Of a stretch of DNA of 13,979 nt, positions 6,459-13,979 are shown one piece after another. Positions within the stretch are counted from its first letter, which is position 1. Every line of letters begins with the position of its first letter. The position numbers and the translations under genes are program-made. This stretch comes from a bacterium (lineage in GTDB: Bacteria > SZUA-79 > Acidulodesulfobacterales > Acidulodesulfobacteraceae): assembly GCA_021789455.1 (NCBI GenBank), contig JAJYJN010000028.1, positions 1 through 13,979 on the forward strand. Reading direction: 5' to 3'. A model generated the notes under the pieces. The model saw nothing but the letters and a program-made list of their open reading frames with translations, made no database searches and had not been told where the DNA came from.

Positions 6459-7265
6459 ATGTCAAATGATAAAAACGACTTAAAGCCGGTAAATTCTGTT
6501 GACGGCGATAATGATAATATAATAGTAAACGTAAAGGATTTAAATTTTTATTACGGAAATTATCATCTGCTAAAGTCGATAAATCTTTATTTTAAAAAAA
6601 ATTCTGTATGCACGCTTTTAGGGCCTTCTGGATGCGGCAAATCTACTTTTTTAAGAACTTTGAACAGGATGAACGATTATACGGAGGGCGCAAGGCTGAC
6701 CGGCGAAGTTTTGATAGACGGAAAAAATATATACGATAAGTCGGTCGACGTGGTAGAATTAAGGCGAAATATAGGTATGGTATTTCAGAATCCTAACCCG
6801 TTCCCTAAATCTATATTTGAAAACGTTGCATTTGGACTAAAAATTCACGGCATAAAAAATAAGGATTTTATTGTAGAAAGAGTCGAAAAGTGCCTTAAAT
6901 ATGCGGGTCTTTACGATGAAGTCAAAGATAAACTGAATAAATCCGCTTTATCTCTTTCGGGAGGACAGCAGCAGAGATTATGTATCGCAAGGGCTATAGC
7001 AACCAATCCCTCAATATTATTAATGGACGAACCGACGGCATATCTTGATCCGGTTTCAACCAGTATCATACTTGATTTGATTAATTCCTTTAAAAAATAT
7101 TATACTATTATAGTCGTAAGTCATAACGTTCAGCAGTCAGGTAGAATTTCCGATTACAGCGGGTTTTTTTTAGACGGGGAGCTCATTGAATTCGACGAAT
7201 CCGGAAATTTCTTTACCAGGCCTAAAGACAAAAGAACGGAAAACTTCATAACAAGCAGATATTAA
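6459..7265 (+). CDS. pstB: Phosphate ABC transporter ATP-binding protein PstB
   Basis: This 268-residue cytoplasmic ATPase drives phosphate import by PstC/PstA. All ABC motifs are present in order: Walker A GPSGCGKST (55-63), Q-loop Gln110 in MVFQNPNPFP, signature LSGGQQQR (166-173), Walker B ILLMDEPTA (186-194) with Glu191, D-loop YLDPVST (195-201), and switch His222 in SHNVQQ. LNRMND (68-73) and FQNPNPFPKSI (109-119) are characteristic of PstB rather than of other importers. The common EPTSALDP is EPTAYLDP here. An acidic, Asn-rich extension of about 20 residues precedes the domain. AAGGA (6443-6447), 11 bases before the ATG, is an acceptable ribosome site. It is spaced 51 bases from pstA and 54 from phoU in one transcription unit. 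Confidence 0.97.
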   Translation: MSNDKNDLKPVNSVDGDNDNIIVNVKDLNFYYGNYHLLKSINLYFKKNSVCTLLGPSGCGKSTFLRTLNRMNDYTEGARLTGEVLIDGKNIYDKSVDVVELRRNIGMVFQNPNPFPKSIFENVAFGLKIHGIKNKDFIVERVEKCLKYAGLYDEVKDKLNKSALSLSGGQQQRLCIARAIATNPSILLMDEPTAYLDPVSTSIILDLINSFKKYYTIIVVSHNVQQSGRISDYSGFFLDGELIEFDESGNFFTRPKDKRTENFITSRY

Positions 7266-7319
7266 ATAAAATATTAAATAAATATAAATATATATAATAT
7301 TAGGGATAGAGAGGTTACG

Positions 7320-8000
7320 GTGAATATTTTAGATAGCGAGTTGATGAAATTAAAACGCGGCGTCGTTGAGATGGGAGAAATAGTTGCAAGTCAGCTAAGC
7401 AGCGCAACTAAATTTTTATTTGAAAGAGATAAAAATCTTGCGGAGCAGACTATTAAAAATGATTTGAAAGTTAATTCGCTTGAAGTAGGCATTAACGAGA
7501 GTTGTATAAAACTTCTTGCCCTTTATCAGCCAGAGGCGGCAGACTTAATGTTTATCACTACCACTATGAAAATAATAACCGACCTTGAAAGAATGGGGGA
7601 TTTATGCGCTTCGATATGCCAAATCGGGTTAAAACTTACAGATGGACCTTCCTTTTCGGAACAATTTAAATGCGTTTATTCATATTTTGAAGACGTTGCT
7701 GCAAGAGACGACGAGATGCTTAAAATGGCCATTAAAATGTTTTCGGACGGCGTTAAAGAAAATTTAGGGCTTAAAGACGTCATTATAAAAGACGAAAACG
7801 TTATAGACTTACTTTCGCATAAGATAGTCGTGGATATAATAAATAATTCGATAAAAAATTTAAATACCTTAGAAAATAATATAACCTATATCTTTATAGC
7901 CCGCAAGTACGAAAGGTTTGCCGACCATGCCCAAAAAATTATGGAACTTTTGCTTTATATGGACCTTGGCAAAGATTTAAGGAATTTGCCGGAGTATTAA
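7320..8000 (+). CDS. phoU: Phosphate signalling regulator PhoU
   Basis: PhoU is a cytoplasmic helical protein that couples Pst transport to the phosphate-sensing histidine kinase and keeps the regulon off when phosphate is sufficient. The 226-residue length fits the family: two repeated three-helix bundles, each with a metal-binding motif. These are LERMGDLCASI (89-99) in the first half and YERFADHAQKI (197-207) in the second. In the second motif the usual Gly is Ala201. Translation starts at GTG, with GAGAGG (7309-7314) 5 bases upstream. It is the last gene of the pst block. The usual partners phoB and phoR are not in the window. Its stop codon overlaps the stop codon of the convergent outer-membrane gene, with no terminator between them. 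Confidence 0.95.
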   Translation: MNILDSELMKLKRGVVEMGEIVASQLSSATKFLFERDKNLAEQTIKNDLKVNSLEVGINESCIKLLALYQPEAADLMFITTTMKIITDLERMGDLCASICQIGLKLTDGPSFSEQFKCVYSYFEDVAARDDEMLKMAIKMFSDGVKENLGLKDVIIKDENVIDLLSHKIVVDIINNSIKNLNTLENNITYIFIARKYERFADHAQKIMELLLYMDLGKDLRNLPEY

Positions 8001-9451
8001 TCTTTTAATCCCATGCCGAGAGCATTGTAAACGTTTATAACATCTTCTTTAACCAATAGATTTTGATTTATAAGGTTGTACTCTGAATTAAGCAAATTTT
8101 CTTTATAGGTAAGATAAGTTATCTTAGAAGAAATACCGGTTTTATACTGCACTTTGTAAATATTGAAAAGTTTCAGAGCATAGCGGTAATTTTTTTTATA
8201 ACTTTTCAATGTTTGTATATCTTTCTGGAAATCTGCAAGGTCGCTCTCGGTTTCGCTGAAAGCGTTTATTATAGTATTTCTGTAGTTTAATATTGCCTGC
8301 TGATACTGTAGTTTAGACCTTTTATATATGCTTATATTAGTTTTGTAATTAAATATCGGCGCAAGAATGTCTAATCCGAAATTCCATACGCTGTTTGCAT
8401 CGGTAATAAAATTATCTAAGCTGGGGCTTGCATATCCGTAACTTCCCGTAAGGTTAAATATAGGGAAAAAATTAGCGAGGCTTTCTTTTTTGGCGTAAGC
8501 ATATGCAAGAACGTTATATTCCGCTTCTTTAACGTCCGGTCTTTGAGTTAAAATTTCTGATGGGATATTCGGCGGTATTAACTCAGAATAATGATTATCG
8601 TCAAAATTTAAAACGTTTTTTATGTTAGATTTGACCGTCAGCTTAAATCTTTCCGGAAATTTTCCCAGATAATATGCAAGCGTATTTTGCGTAATGTCTT
8701 TTTGCTTTATAGAGTCGTTTAGGTCGGTTCTTAAAATTTCAAGGTTTGTCTTTGTATTTACTATGGGCTCTGCATTTGTAAGACCTTCTTTATACTGTAC
8801 TTCATAAAGTTTTAAAATCTCTTTTTCCGCTTTATATTCTTTTTTTAAGTTAACAATGGATTCCTTTAAAGCCTGTATTTGAAAATAGGCCTGTGCAACG
8901 TTGCTTATAAGGGTTAGTTTTACTACGTCGGCGTCTTCCTTAGATACCGAAACGTTAGCTTTTGCCTGTTTAACCGCATTATTTACCTGGTTCCAGACGT
9001 CTAATTCATATGAAGCGCTTAAACCTGCCTGGTTTAGGTTGTATATGACGGTACGCGATGAACCGGAAACTGAACCGCCGGAAGATAAAGCGGTTTGATA
9101 AGACGGCATTTTATTTCTTGTAGCTTCGTAGCTAAAATTGACGGTTGGGAACAGGTTCGATTCGTTCTGAGAAACGTATGTTTTTGCAATCTGTATATTT
9201 TTTATAGCGATTATATAATTTAAATTGTTTTTTAACGCCTTTGATATTAAATCGTCAAGTTTATTGCTTTTAAAATTTTTCCACCAGTCATTTTTTATTT
9301 TAAAATTTTCGTTATTTAGCGCATATTTAAATCTATTTGGAATTTTAACGGTAATTTTTTTTGGATGCGTAAATAAACTACATCCGCTAAGAATAAACAT
9401 AAACCCGAAAACCGTAAAAAAAAATAATAACAAAGTTTTTTTAATTTTCAT
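7997..9451 (-). CDS. Outer-membrane efflux lipoprotein, NodT/OprM type
   Basis: This 484-residue TolC-like protein would form the trimeric outer-membrane channel for the RND pump encoded on the opposite strand. The signal peptide ends in ILSGC (Cys24), as in OprM/CusC-type channels. WWKNFKSNKLDDLI (56-69) is the conserved start of the first helical domain, SYELDVWNQV (147-156) marks the first beta-strand region, and LTQRPDVKEAE (301-311) opens the second repeat. The protein ends in YNALGMG (475-481), close to the usual end of the family. Long helical stretches at about 160-260 and 375-475 form the periplasmic tunnel. No ribosome site precedes the ATG; the upstream bases on the minus strand are an A-rich run. 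It is transcribed away from the adaptor and pump genes but shares their regulatory region, so coordinated control is likely. Confidence 0.93.
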   Translation of the reverse strand: MKIKKTLLLFFFTVFGFMFILSGCSLFTHPKKITVKIPNRFKYALNNENFKIKNDWWKNFKSNKLDDLISKALKNNLNYIIAIKNIQIAKTYVSQNESNLFPTVNFSYEATRNKMPSYQTALSSGGSVSGSSRTVIYNLNQAGLSASYELDVWNQVNNAVKQAKANVSVSKEDADVVKLTLISNVAQAYFQIQALKESIVNLKKEYKAEKEILKLYEVQYKEGLTNAEPIVNTKTNLEILRTDLNDSIKQKDITQNTLAYYLGKFPERFKLTVKSNIKNVLNFDDNHYSELIPPNIPSEILTQRPDVKEAEYNVLAYAYAKKESLANFFPIFNLTGSYGYASPSLDNFITDANSVWNFGLDILAPIFNYKTNISIYKRSKLQYQQAILNYRNTIINAFSETESDLADFQKDIQTLKSYKKNYRYALKLFNIYKVQYKTGISSKITYLTYKENLLNSEYNLINQNLLVKEDVINVYNALGMGLKD

Positions 9452-9495
9452 AATTTTTTAGTTTAAGTTTGTATTTTTTTTTATGTTGTTTTTTA

Positions 9496-9524
9496 TTGAC
9501 TGAATTTTAAATTTATTATATTCT
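9496..9524 (+). promoter_or_regulatory. Promoter of the adaptor-pump operon
   Basis: TTGACT (9496-9501, 5 of 6 bases of the -35 consensus) is followed after 17 bases by TATTCT (9519-9524, 4 of 6 bases of the -10 consensus). The start would be near 9531, beside the palindrome, leaving a leader of about 70 bases before the adaptor gene. The two promoters face each other across about 60 bp. Confidence 0.5.
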
Positions 9525-9525
9525 A

Positions 9526-9555
9526 ATTATACTGACTATAAAGTCATATTGTCAA
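9526..9555 (-). promoter_or_regulatory. Promoter of the outer-membrane factor gene
   Basis: On the minus strand a perfect TTGACA (9555-9550) is followed after 18 bases by a perfect TATAAT (9531-9526). Transcription would start near 9519, leaving a leader of about 68 bases before the start codon at 9451. A palindrome fills most of the spacer, so binding there would block RNA polymerase. Confidence 0.7.
9533..9546. promoter_or_regulatory. Palindromic operator candidate in the efflux control region
   Basis: TGACTATAAAGTCA is an inverted repeat with 5-bp arms (TGACT/AGTCA) and a 4-base centre. It lies inside the spacer of the minus-strand promoter and at the expected transcription start of the plus-strand promoter, so one bound dimer could shut off both. 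A second small palindrome, ATTGTCAAT (9548-9556), overlaps the minus-strand -35, and another TTGAC half-site is at 9496-9500. TetR- or MarR-type repressors commonly use such sites at efflux operons. No regulator gene is nearby, so the binding protein is unknown. Confidence 0.5.
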
Positions 9556-9599
9556 TTAAAAAATTTATAATTTAATAATCTTATTTTAAAGGTATCGAT

Positions 9600-10730
9600 A
9601 TGATTAAACGTTTTATAATAGTTTTGCTTGTTCTTATAGTTATTTTCGGAGGAATATTCGGATACAAAGCGTATAAGGGCTACGAAATGGGGCAGGCTAT
9701 GAAAGCCAGGAAATTTCCTCCGGTTTCGGTGTCGGTAGCCGTTTCTAAAATAGGAGACTGGCAGCCTTATATACATACTATAGGCAACGTATCCGCTATA
9801 AATTCGGTTAACGTAACGACGCAGGTTGCAGGACAGGTTAACGGCATATATTTTAAATCGGGAGAGTTTGTTCGTAAAAATCAGATTTTGGTTACTCTCG
9901 ACGATTCTCTTCAGATTGCCCAGTTAAAACAATACAAATCCCAGTTTATAGCCGATAAATTTAACTATGAGCAGTACAAAAAAGCCTATGCTCAAAATGC
10001 CGTTTCTAAAGCATCGTACATATCTATGCTCTCTACATTAAGGCAGAACGAAGCGCAAATCGCCCAGGCGGAAGTTACTATAGCCGATATGACGATAAGA
10101 GCGCCTTTTTCCGGAATAGTAGGGATTAGAAATTCAAGTTCGGTAAACCTCGGTCAGTACATAAATCCAGGTGCAAATATAATACCGCTTTATTCTATCA
10201 ACCCGATTTATATAGACTTTACCATGCCGCAGAACGATTTGCACAGTTTAAAGGTAAATCAAAAAGTTAAGATTAAGTTAGATTCATATAATAAAATCTT
10301 TTATGGCAGAATAAAAACTATAAGCATAGACGTAAATACCGTTTCACGCAATATAACCGCCAGGGTTATCGTGAACAATAAAGGAATGTATTTAAGGCCG
10401 GGAATGTTTGTTACGGGAAGAGTTTTCCTACCCGTAATACATAACGTCGTAACGGTTCCGGCAACCGCTGTAACTTATAATCCATACGGCGATTTTGTTT
10501 ACGTAGTCGTTAAGAAAAACGGCGTAAATATCGTAAAAACGGATTATGTTAAGACCGGAGAGGAAAGAAACGGAGTAGTCGTTATACTTAAAGGCTTAAA
10601 ACCAGACGAAAATGTAGTTACCGCAGGACAGGTAAAACTGAGAAATGGCATACCTGTAGCCATAAAAAACAAAGGCGCGGATAATAAAGGCAAAAGTAAA
10701 ATTAAAGCAATAGTAAAAGATAAAAGGTAA
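9600..10730 (+). CDS. RND efflux periplasmic adaptor (membrane fusion protein)
   Basis: This 376-residue protein links the inner-membrane RND pump to the outer-membrane channel. A single N-terminal membrane helix (about 4-20) anchors it, with no lipobox. Then come the first half of the lipoyl-like domain (71-100, with VAGQVNGIYFKSGEFV), a short helical hairpin (about 102-162), the second lipoyl half with IRAPFSGIVG (166-175), a beta-barrel domain (about 200-275) and the membrane-proximal domain (about 280-355). A Lys-rich tail follows. AAAGGT (9588-9593), 6 bases before the ATG, supports the start. The pump gene begins 4 bases after its stop codon. The substrate cannot be read from the sequence. 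The form is nearer to the drug/solvent adaptors of HAE1 systems than to metal-efflux ones, since no Met/His-rich metal site is seen. Confidence 0.95.
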   Translation: MIKRFIIVLLVLIVIFGGIFGYKAYKGYEMGQAMKARKFPPVSVSVAVSKIGDWQPYIHTIGNVSAINSVNVTTQVAGQVNGIYFKSGEFVRKNQILVTLDDSLQIAQLKQYKSQFIADKFNYEQYKKAYAQNAVSKASYISMLSTLRQNEAQIAQAEVTIADMTIRAPFSGIVGIRNSSSVNLGQYINPGANIIPLYSINPIYIDFTMPQNDLHSLKVNQKVKIKLDSYNKIFYGRIKTISIDVNTVSRNITARVIVNNKGMYLRPGMFVTGRVFLPVIHNVVTVPATAVTYNPYGDFVYVVVKKNGVNIVKTDYVKTGEERNGVVVILKGLKPDENVVTAGQVKLRNGIPVAIKNKGADNKGKSKIKAIVKDKR

Positions 10731-10734
10731 TTAA

Positions 10735-13700
10735 ATGAACGAAATAAAGCCGCAAAAAACTAAAAGTTTTACCGACATATTTATTCAGCGCCCGGTTCTC
10801 GCAATAGTCATAAGCCTCGTTATATTTATACTTGGAGCAAGGTCTCTTTCCGAATTGACGTTAAGGGAATATCCGAAAGTAAAAGATACCCTTATTACCG
10901 TTCAGACGGCATATCCCGGCGCAAGCGCGCAGGTAGTGCAGGGGTTTATTACAATGCCTTTGGAGAGAGCTATAGCTTCTTCTGAAGGTATAGATTATAT
11001 GACTTCGACGAGCACCGAAGGCGTAAGCACTATCCAGGTTTTTATGAAATTAAACTTCAGCTCTAACGCCGCTCTTGCTGAGGTGCTTTCTCAGGTTAAT
11101 TCCGTACTAAACCAGTTGCCCAAGCAGTCGCAACTTCCCGTTATTACAAAGACTAGCGTTACCAATCTTGCTTATTTATATCTGGCATTTACTTCTAATA
11201 CGCTGTCAAGTTCTCAAATTACGGATTATTTAACCAGGGCGGTCCAGCCTAAAATTCAGGCGGTAAGCGGAGTCGGCCAGGTTCAGATTTACGGCAATAA
11301 ACAGTTCGGCATGAGGATATGGCTCAACCCAAAAAAAATGGCGGAATTTAACGTTACGCCGATAGACGTTTCAAATGCGCTTGCTAACAATAATTATATT
11401 GCTTCAAACGGTTACACTAAAGGAAATTACGTTCAGGTTAATATTTCCGCCGATACGCTTTTAACAAGCGTGAAACAGTTTAGAAATTTAGTCGTTGCCG
11501 ACGACGACGGCACTTTGATAAGGGTTAAAGATATAGGAACGGTAGAAATGGGAGCCGTAAGCAATGACGCGGGAAATATAATGAACGGTAAAAGAGCGGT
11601 AGTTATGGGTATTTTTACGACTCCTACGGCAAATCCGCTGACCGTCGTAAAAAAACTTACAGGTATGATTCCTTCGTTAAGAAAACAGCTGCCTGCGCAT
11701 ATGAAACTCAGGGTTGCGTTTAACAGAACTATTTTTATAAGCAGTTCTATTAACGAAGTTATTAAAACGGTTGTAGAAACCCTTATAATAGTTATAATAG
11801 TTATATTTTTATTTCTTGGTTCGGCAAGAAGCGTGGCTATTCCAGTAATAGCTATACCTCTATCTATAATAGGCGACCTGTTTATAATGTATTACCTAAA
11901 TTATTCAATTAACTTGCTGACGCTTTTAGCTTTCGTCCTTGCTATAGGCTTGGTCGTGGACGACGCTATTATAGTAGTCGAAAACGTAAGCCGTCATATT
12001 GAAGAAGGTAAAAAACCTTTCGACGCGGCTATTATTGCGGCAAAAGAGCTCGGCGTGCCTATTATTGCTATGTCTATCACTTTAGTGGCGGTTTTTCTCC
12101 CGATAGGTTTTATGGGCGGTCTTACAGGGGCATTATTTACTGAATTTGCTTTTACTCTTGCCGGAGCGGTGCTTATTTCCGGAATTCTTGCATTGACTCT
12201 TTCGCCGATGTTGACGTCTAAATTTTTAAAAGAGGATATGGGTAAAAAGGGGCTTACGCATTTTCTAGACGTAACTTTTGAAAAAATAAAAAATATATAT
12301 TTAAAAATACTTCACGGCGTTCTTGATTACAAACCGGTGGTAGCGCTGGTTATAATAGTCGTTTTAACCGCCGCATATTTTTTGTTTGTTACCACAAAAA
12401 GCGAACTTGCCCCCACTGAAGATCAGGGCGTCGTTTTCGTACAGGGCACTGCATCGCCTACTTCTACCTATAAAAATTTAAAACATTACGCAAAGCAGAT
12501 AGGGCATATTTACGATTCTTTTCCGCAAATGAACAGGTATTTTATGGCATTGGGAGCTTCGGGCAATAATACCTTAATATCGGGTATGATTCTTAAACCG
12601 TGGAGCCAGAGAAAATTAACCCAGATGCAGCTTACCCCTATGGTACAGGAAAAACTAAATTCTATAACGGGTTTACAGCTTGCGGCGTTTGCGCTTCCGA
12701 GCCTTCCGGGTTCGCAGGGTCTTCCCGTTATGTTTGTTATAACATCTACGGAAAATTATCTTGAAATGAGAAGCGTTGCGCTTCGGCTTGAGCAAAAAGC
12801 GATGCAGAGCGGACTGTTTTTATATATGGACAAAGACCTAAAGTACGATGAACCCCAGATAAAAATTATTATAAATAAAAACAAAGCGCAGAGTATGGGC
12901 ATTAATATGGCGACGATAGGCGATACGCTTTCTACTATGCTGAGCGAAAATTACGTAAACTGGTTTGAAATGGACGGTTACAGCTATAAGGTTATACCGC
13001 AGGTAATTCAAAAATACAGGTTCGACCAAAATTTGTTAAAAAATTATTATGTTACGGCTTCAAACGGCAATATGGTTCCGCTGTCCAGCTTTGTAAGCTT
13101 TAAAACCGTTACCGTACCGGAATCGTTAAACCAGTTCGACCAGCTCAATTCAGTTACTATTTCTGCCATACCCAAGCCGGGAGTAACTATAGGACAAGCG
13201 TTAAGTTTTCTTGAAAAAGCCTCTAAGAAGATTTTCCCTAAAGGATTTTCGTATAATTTTGCCGGCCAGTCGCGCCAGTTCGTTCAGCAAGGTTCGGCCA
13301 TGGTAGTAACGTTTTTCTTTTCCTTGATTATAATTTATCTCGTTCTTGCCGCTCTGTTCGACAGTTTTATAGACCCTGTTATTATATTAGTCAGCGTTCC
13401 CATGTCTATAACCGGAGCGTTAATATTTTTAAGTTTAGGTTTTGCGACTATTAATATCTATACGGAGGTAGGACTTGTTACTCTTATAGGCCTCGTAAGT
13501 AAACACGGCATTCTCATTACAAAGTTTGCAAACGATTTGCAGAAAGAAGGCATGGATAAACGAACCGCAATAGAGCAGGCGGCATCTATAAGGTTAAGGC
13601 CTATACTGATGACTACTTTTGCTATGGTTTTCGGCGTCGTACCGTTGCTTCTCGCTTCCGGGGCAGGCGCTGTCAGCAGGTTTGATATAGGTTTGGTTAT

Positions 13701-13806
13701 AGCCGCAGGACTCGGCATAGGTACGTTTTTAACTATATTTATAGTACCGACCGTATATATGTTCTTCGGTAAAGATTTGCATAAAAACAAAGAAAATGCC
13801 GACTAA
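10735..13806 (+). CDS. RND efflux pump, HAE1 family inner-membrane transporter
   Basis: This 1023-residue protein is a proton-driven pump of the AcrB/MexB class, full length. The order is standard: a helix after FIQRPVLA (16-23), a large periplasmic loop (about 45-335), helices 2-6 (about 340-495), a connecting amphipathic stretch, helix 7 (about 535-552), a second periplasmic loop (555-850) and helices 8-12 (853-1010). The proton-relay residues are present: Asp409 and Asp410 in GLVVDDAIIVVEN on helix 4, Lys924 in GLVSKHGILITKF on helix 10, and Arg955 in RLRPILMT. PGASAQVVQGFITMPLE (61-77) is the conserved pore-domain start. Metal-type (CzcA/CusA) features were not noticed. IASSEGIDYM (80-89) resembles the MexI-like branch, a weak hint only. 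AAAAGG (10722-10727) inside the end of the adaptor gene serves as the ribosome site, indicating tight co-translation. Confidence 0.96.
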   Translation: MNEIKPQKTKSFTDIFIQRPVLAIVISLVIFILGARSLSELTLREYPKVKDTLITVQTAYPGASAQVVQGFITMPLERAIASSEGIDYMTSTSTEGVSTIQVFMKLNFSSNAALAEVLSQVNSVLNQLPKQSQLPVITKTSVTNLAYLYLAFTSNTLSSSQITDYLTRAVQPKIQAVSGVGQVQIYGNKQFGMRIWLNPKKMAEFNVTPIDVSNALANNNYIASNGYTKGNYVQVNISADTLLTSVKQFRNLVVADDDGTLIRVKDIGTVEMGAVSNDAGNIMNGKRAVVMGIFTTPTANPLTVVKKLTGMIPSLRKQLPAHMKLRVAFNRTIFISSSINEVIKTVVETLIIVIIVIFLFLGSARSVAIPVIAIPLSIIGDLFIMYYLNYSINLLTLLAFVLAIGLVVDDAIIVVENVSRHIEEGKKPFDAAIIAAKELGVPIIAMSITLVAVFLPIGFMGGLTGALFTEFAFTLAGAVLISGILALTLSPMLTSKFLKEDMGKKGLTHFLDVTFEKIKNIYLKILHGVLDYKPVVALVIIVVLTAAYFLFVTTKSELAPTEDQGVVFVQGTASPTSTYKNLKHYAKQIGHIYDSFPQMNRYFMALGASGNNTLISGMILKPWSQRKLTQMQLTPMVQEKLNSITGLQLAAFALPSLPGSQGLPVMFVITSTENYLEMRSVALRLEQKAMQSGLFLYMDKDLKYDEPQIKIIINKNKAQSMGINMATIGDTLSTMLSENYVNWFEMDGYSYKVIPQVIQKYRFDQNLLKNYYVTASNGNMVPLSSFVSFKTVTVPESLNQFDQLNSVTISAIPKPGVTIGQALSFLEKASKKIFPKGFSYNFAGQSRQFVQQGSAMVVTFFFSLIIIYLVLAALFDSFIDPVIILVSVPMSITGALIFLSLGFATINIYTEVGLVTLIGLVSKHGILITKFANDLQKEGMDKRTAIEQAASIRLRPILMTTFAMVFGVVPLLLASGAGAVSRFDIGLVIAAGLGIGTFLTIFIVPTVYMFFGKDLHKNKENAD

Positions 13807-13825
13807 TTAGCCGGCTTATTTATTT
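13798..13825 (+). terminator. Weak intrinsic terminator at the end of the pump gene
   Basis: GCCGACT (13798-13804) can pair with AGCCGGC (13809-13815) with one A-C mismatch and an AATT loop, followed by TTATTTATTT. The stem overlaps the stop codon of the pump gene. It is short and the T-run is broken, so efficiency is uncertain, but it is the only terminator-like structure here. Confidence 0.4.
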
Positions 13826-13837
13826 GCGAAGTCTTTA

Positions 13838-13979
13838 GAAAAAGGTGTCAGATTAATTTTACGCATACAAATAAATACGGATAAAGGTGTCAGATTTATT
13901 TATTCTTTTACTCCTGACTGCGTTTGCGGGTTTTTAGCTGCGTAACAATAGTGCTATCGAAAAAGGTGTCAGATTAATT
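13838..13979 (+). repeat. Three-copy AAAGGTGTCAGATTAATT repeat at the window edge
   Basis: AAAGGTGTCAGATTAATT occurs at 13841-13858 and 13962-13979, and a copy with one change (TTATT for TAATT) at 13883-13900. All are in the same orientation. The two identical copies also share the three preceding bases GAA. Distances between starts are 42 and 79 bases, so this is neither a tandem array nor a CRISPR. The core AAAGGTGTCAGA resembles the GGTGTCAGACACC-type elements found beside REP-associated tyrosine transposases (RAYT) in many bacteria. The last copy runs into the window end, so a transposase gene may lie just beyond. No coding frame is seen between the copies. Confidence 0.65.

Noticed and set aside
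13458..13790. 110-codon minus-strand frame inside the RND pump gene
   Set aside because: It lies opposite conserved helices 10-12 of the pump, which carry known functional residues; it is an antisense shadow.
13838..13979. CRISPR array
   Set aside because: The three 18-bp repeats are short and the intervals differ (24 and 61 bases), unlike regular spacers, and no cas gene is visible.

Overview
The window is visibly AT-rich, densely coded DNA from a Gram-negative bacterium. It encodes an outer-membrane factor, a tripartite RND efflux pump and several lipoproteins with lipobox cysteines. The style (AT-rich, Lys/Ile-rich proteins, delta-proteobacteria-like gene forms) would fit a lineage such as Sva0485/Ca. 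Acidulodesulfobacterales. That placement is only an impression and cannot be fixed from this sequence. No tRNA, rRNA, CRISPR array or intact mobile element is present, and no gene-free stretch exceeds about 220 bases.

Layout. (1) 26-1692, plus strand: two genes of unknown function. The first is a basic lipoprotein with an internal two-fold pattern. The second is a membrane protein ending in a four-cysteine zinc ribbon. A short hydrophobic open frame without a start codon lies between them. (2) 1801-2955, minus strand: a complete iron-dependent alcohol dehydrogenase, transcribed alone and closed by a very good intrinsic terminator (1744 to 1711). (3) 3055-8000, plus strand: a complete high-affinity phosphate uptake locus in the classical order pstS-pstC-pstA-pstB-phoU. 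Upstream of pstS is a run of heptamers at exact 11-bp spacing that ends 10 bp before a -10 element, the architecture of a PhoB-activated promoter. A 14-bp hairpin and a second, constitutive-looking promoter separate pstS from the rest. phoB and phoR are not in the window. (4) 7997-13806: a tripartite drug/solvent-type efflux system. The outer-membrane factor is on the minus strand, and the adaptor plus RND pump are on the plus strand. They diverge from a 148-bp region with two opposed promoters and a palindrome lying inside the spacer of one of them. No regulator gene is adjacent. (5) 13807-13979: three copies of an AAAGGTGTCAGATTAATT-type repeat running off the window edge, probably the flank of a REP/RAYT-like element.

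How the genes work together. Under low phosphate, the regulator would activate pstS. PstS (binding lipoprotein), PstC/PstA (permease) and PstB (ATPase) import phosphate, and PhoU links transport to signalling. The second promoter and the hairpin suggest pstS and pstCAB-phoU are expressed at different levels. The efflux genes would form one envelope-spanning pump: RND in the inner membrane, adaptor in the periplasm, NodT-type channel in the outer membrane. The most unusual protein-level observation is in PstA. The charged Arg and Glu of the RAIGET-type motif are replaced by Asn and Gln, while PstC keeps both. Overall this is mostly housekeeping content, and I see no convincing undescribed multi-gene system.
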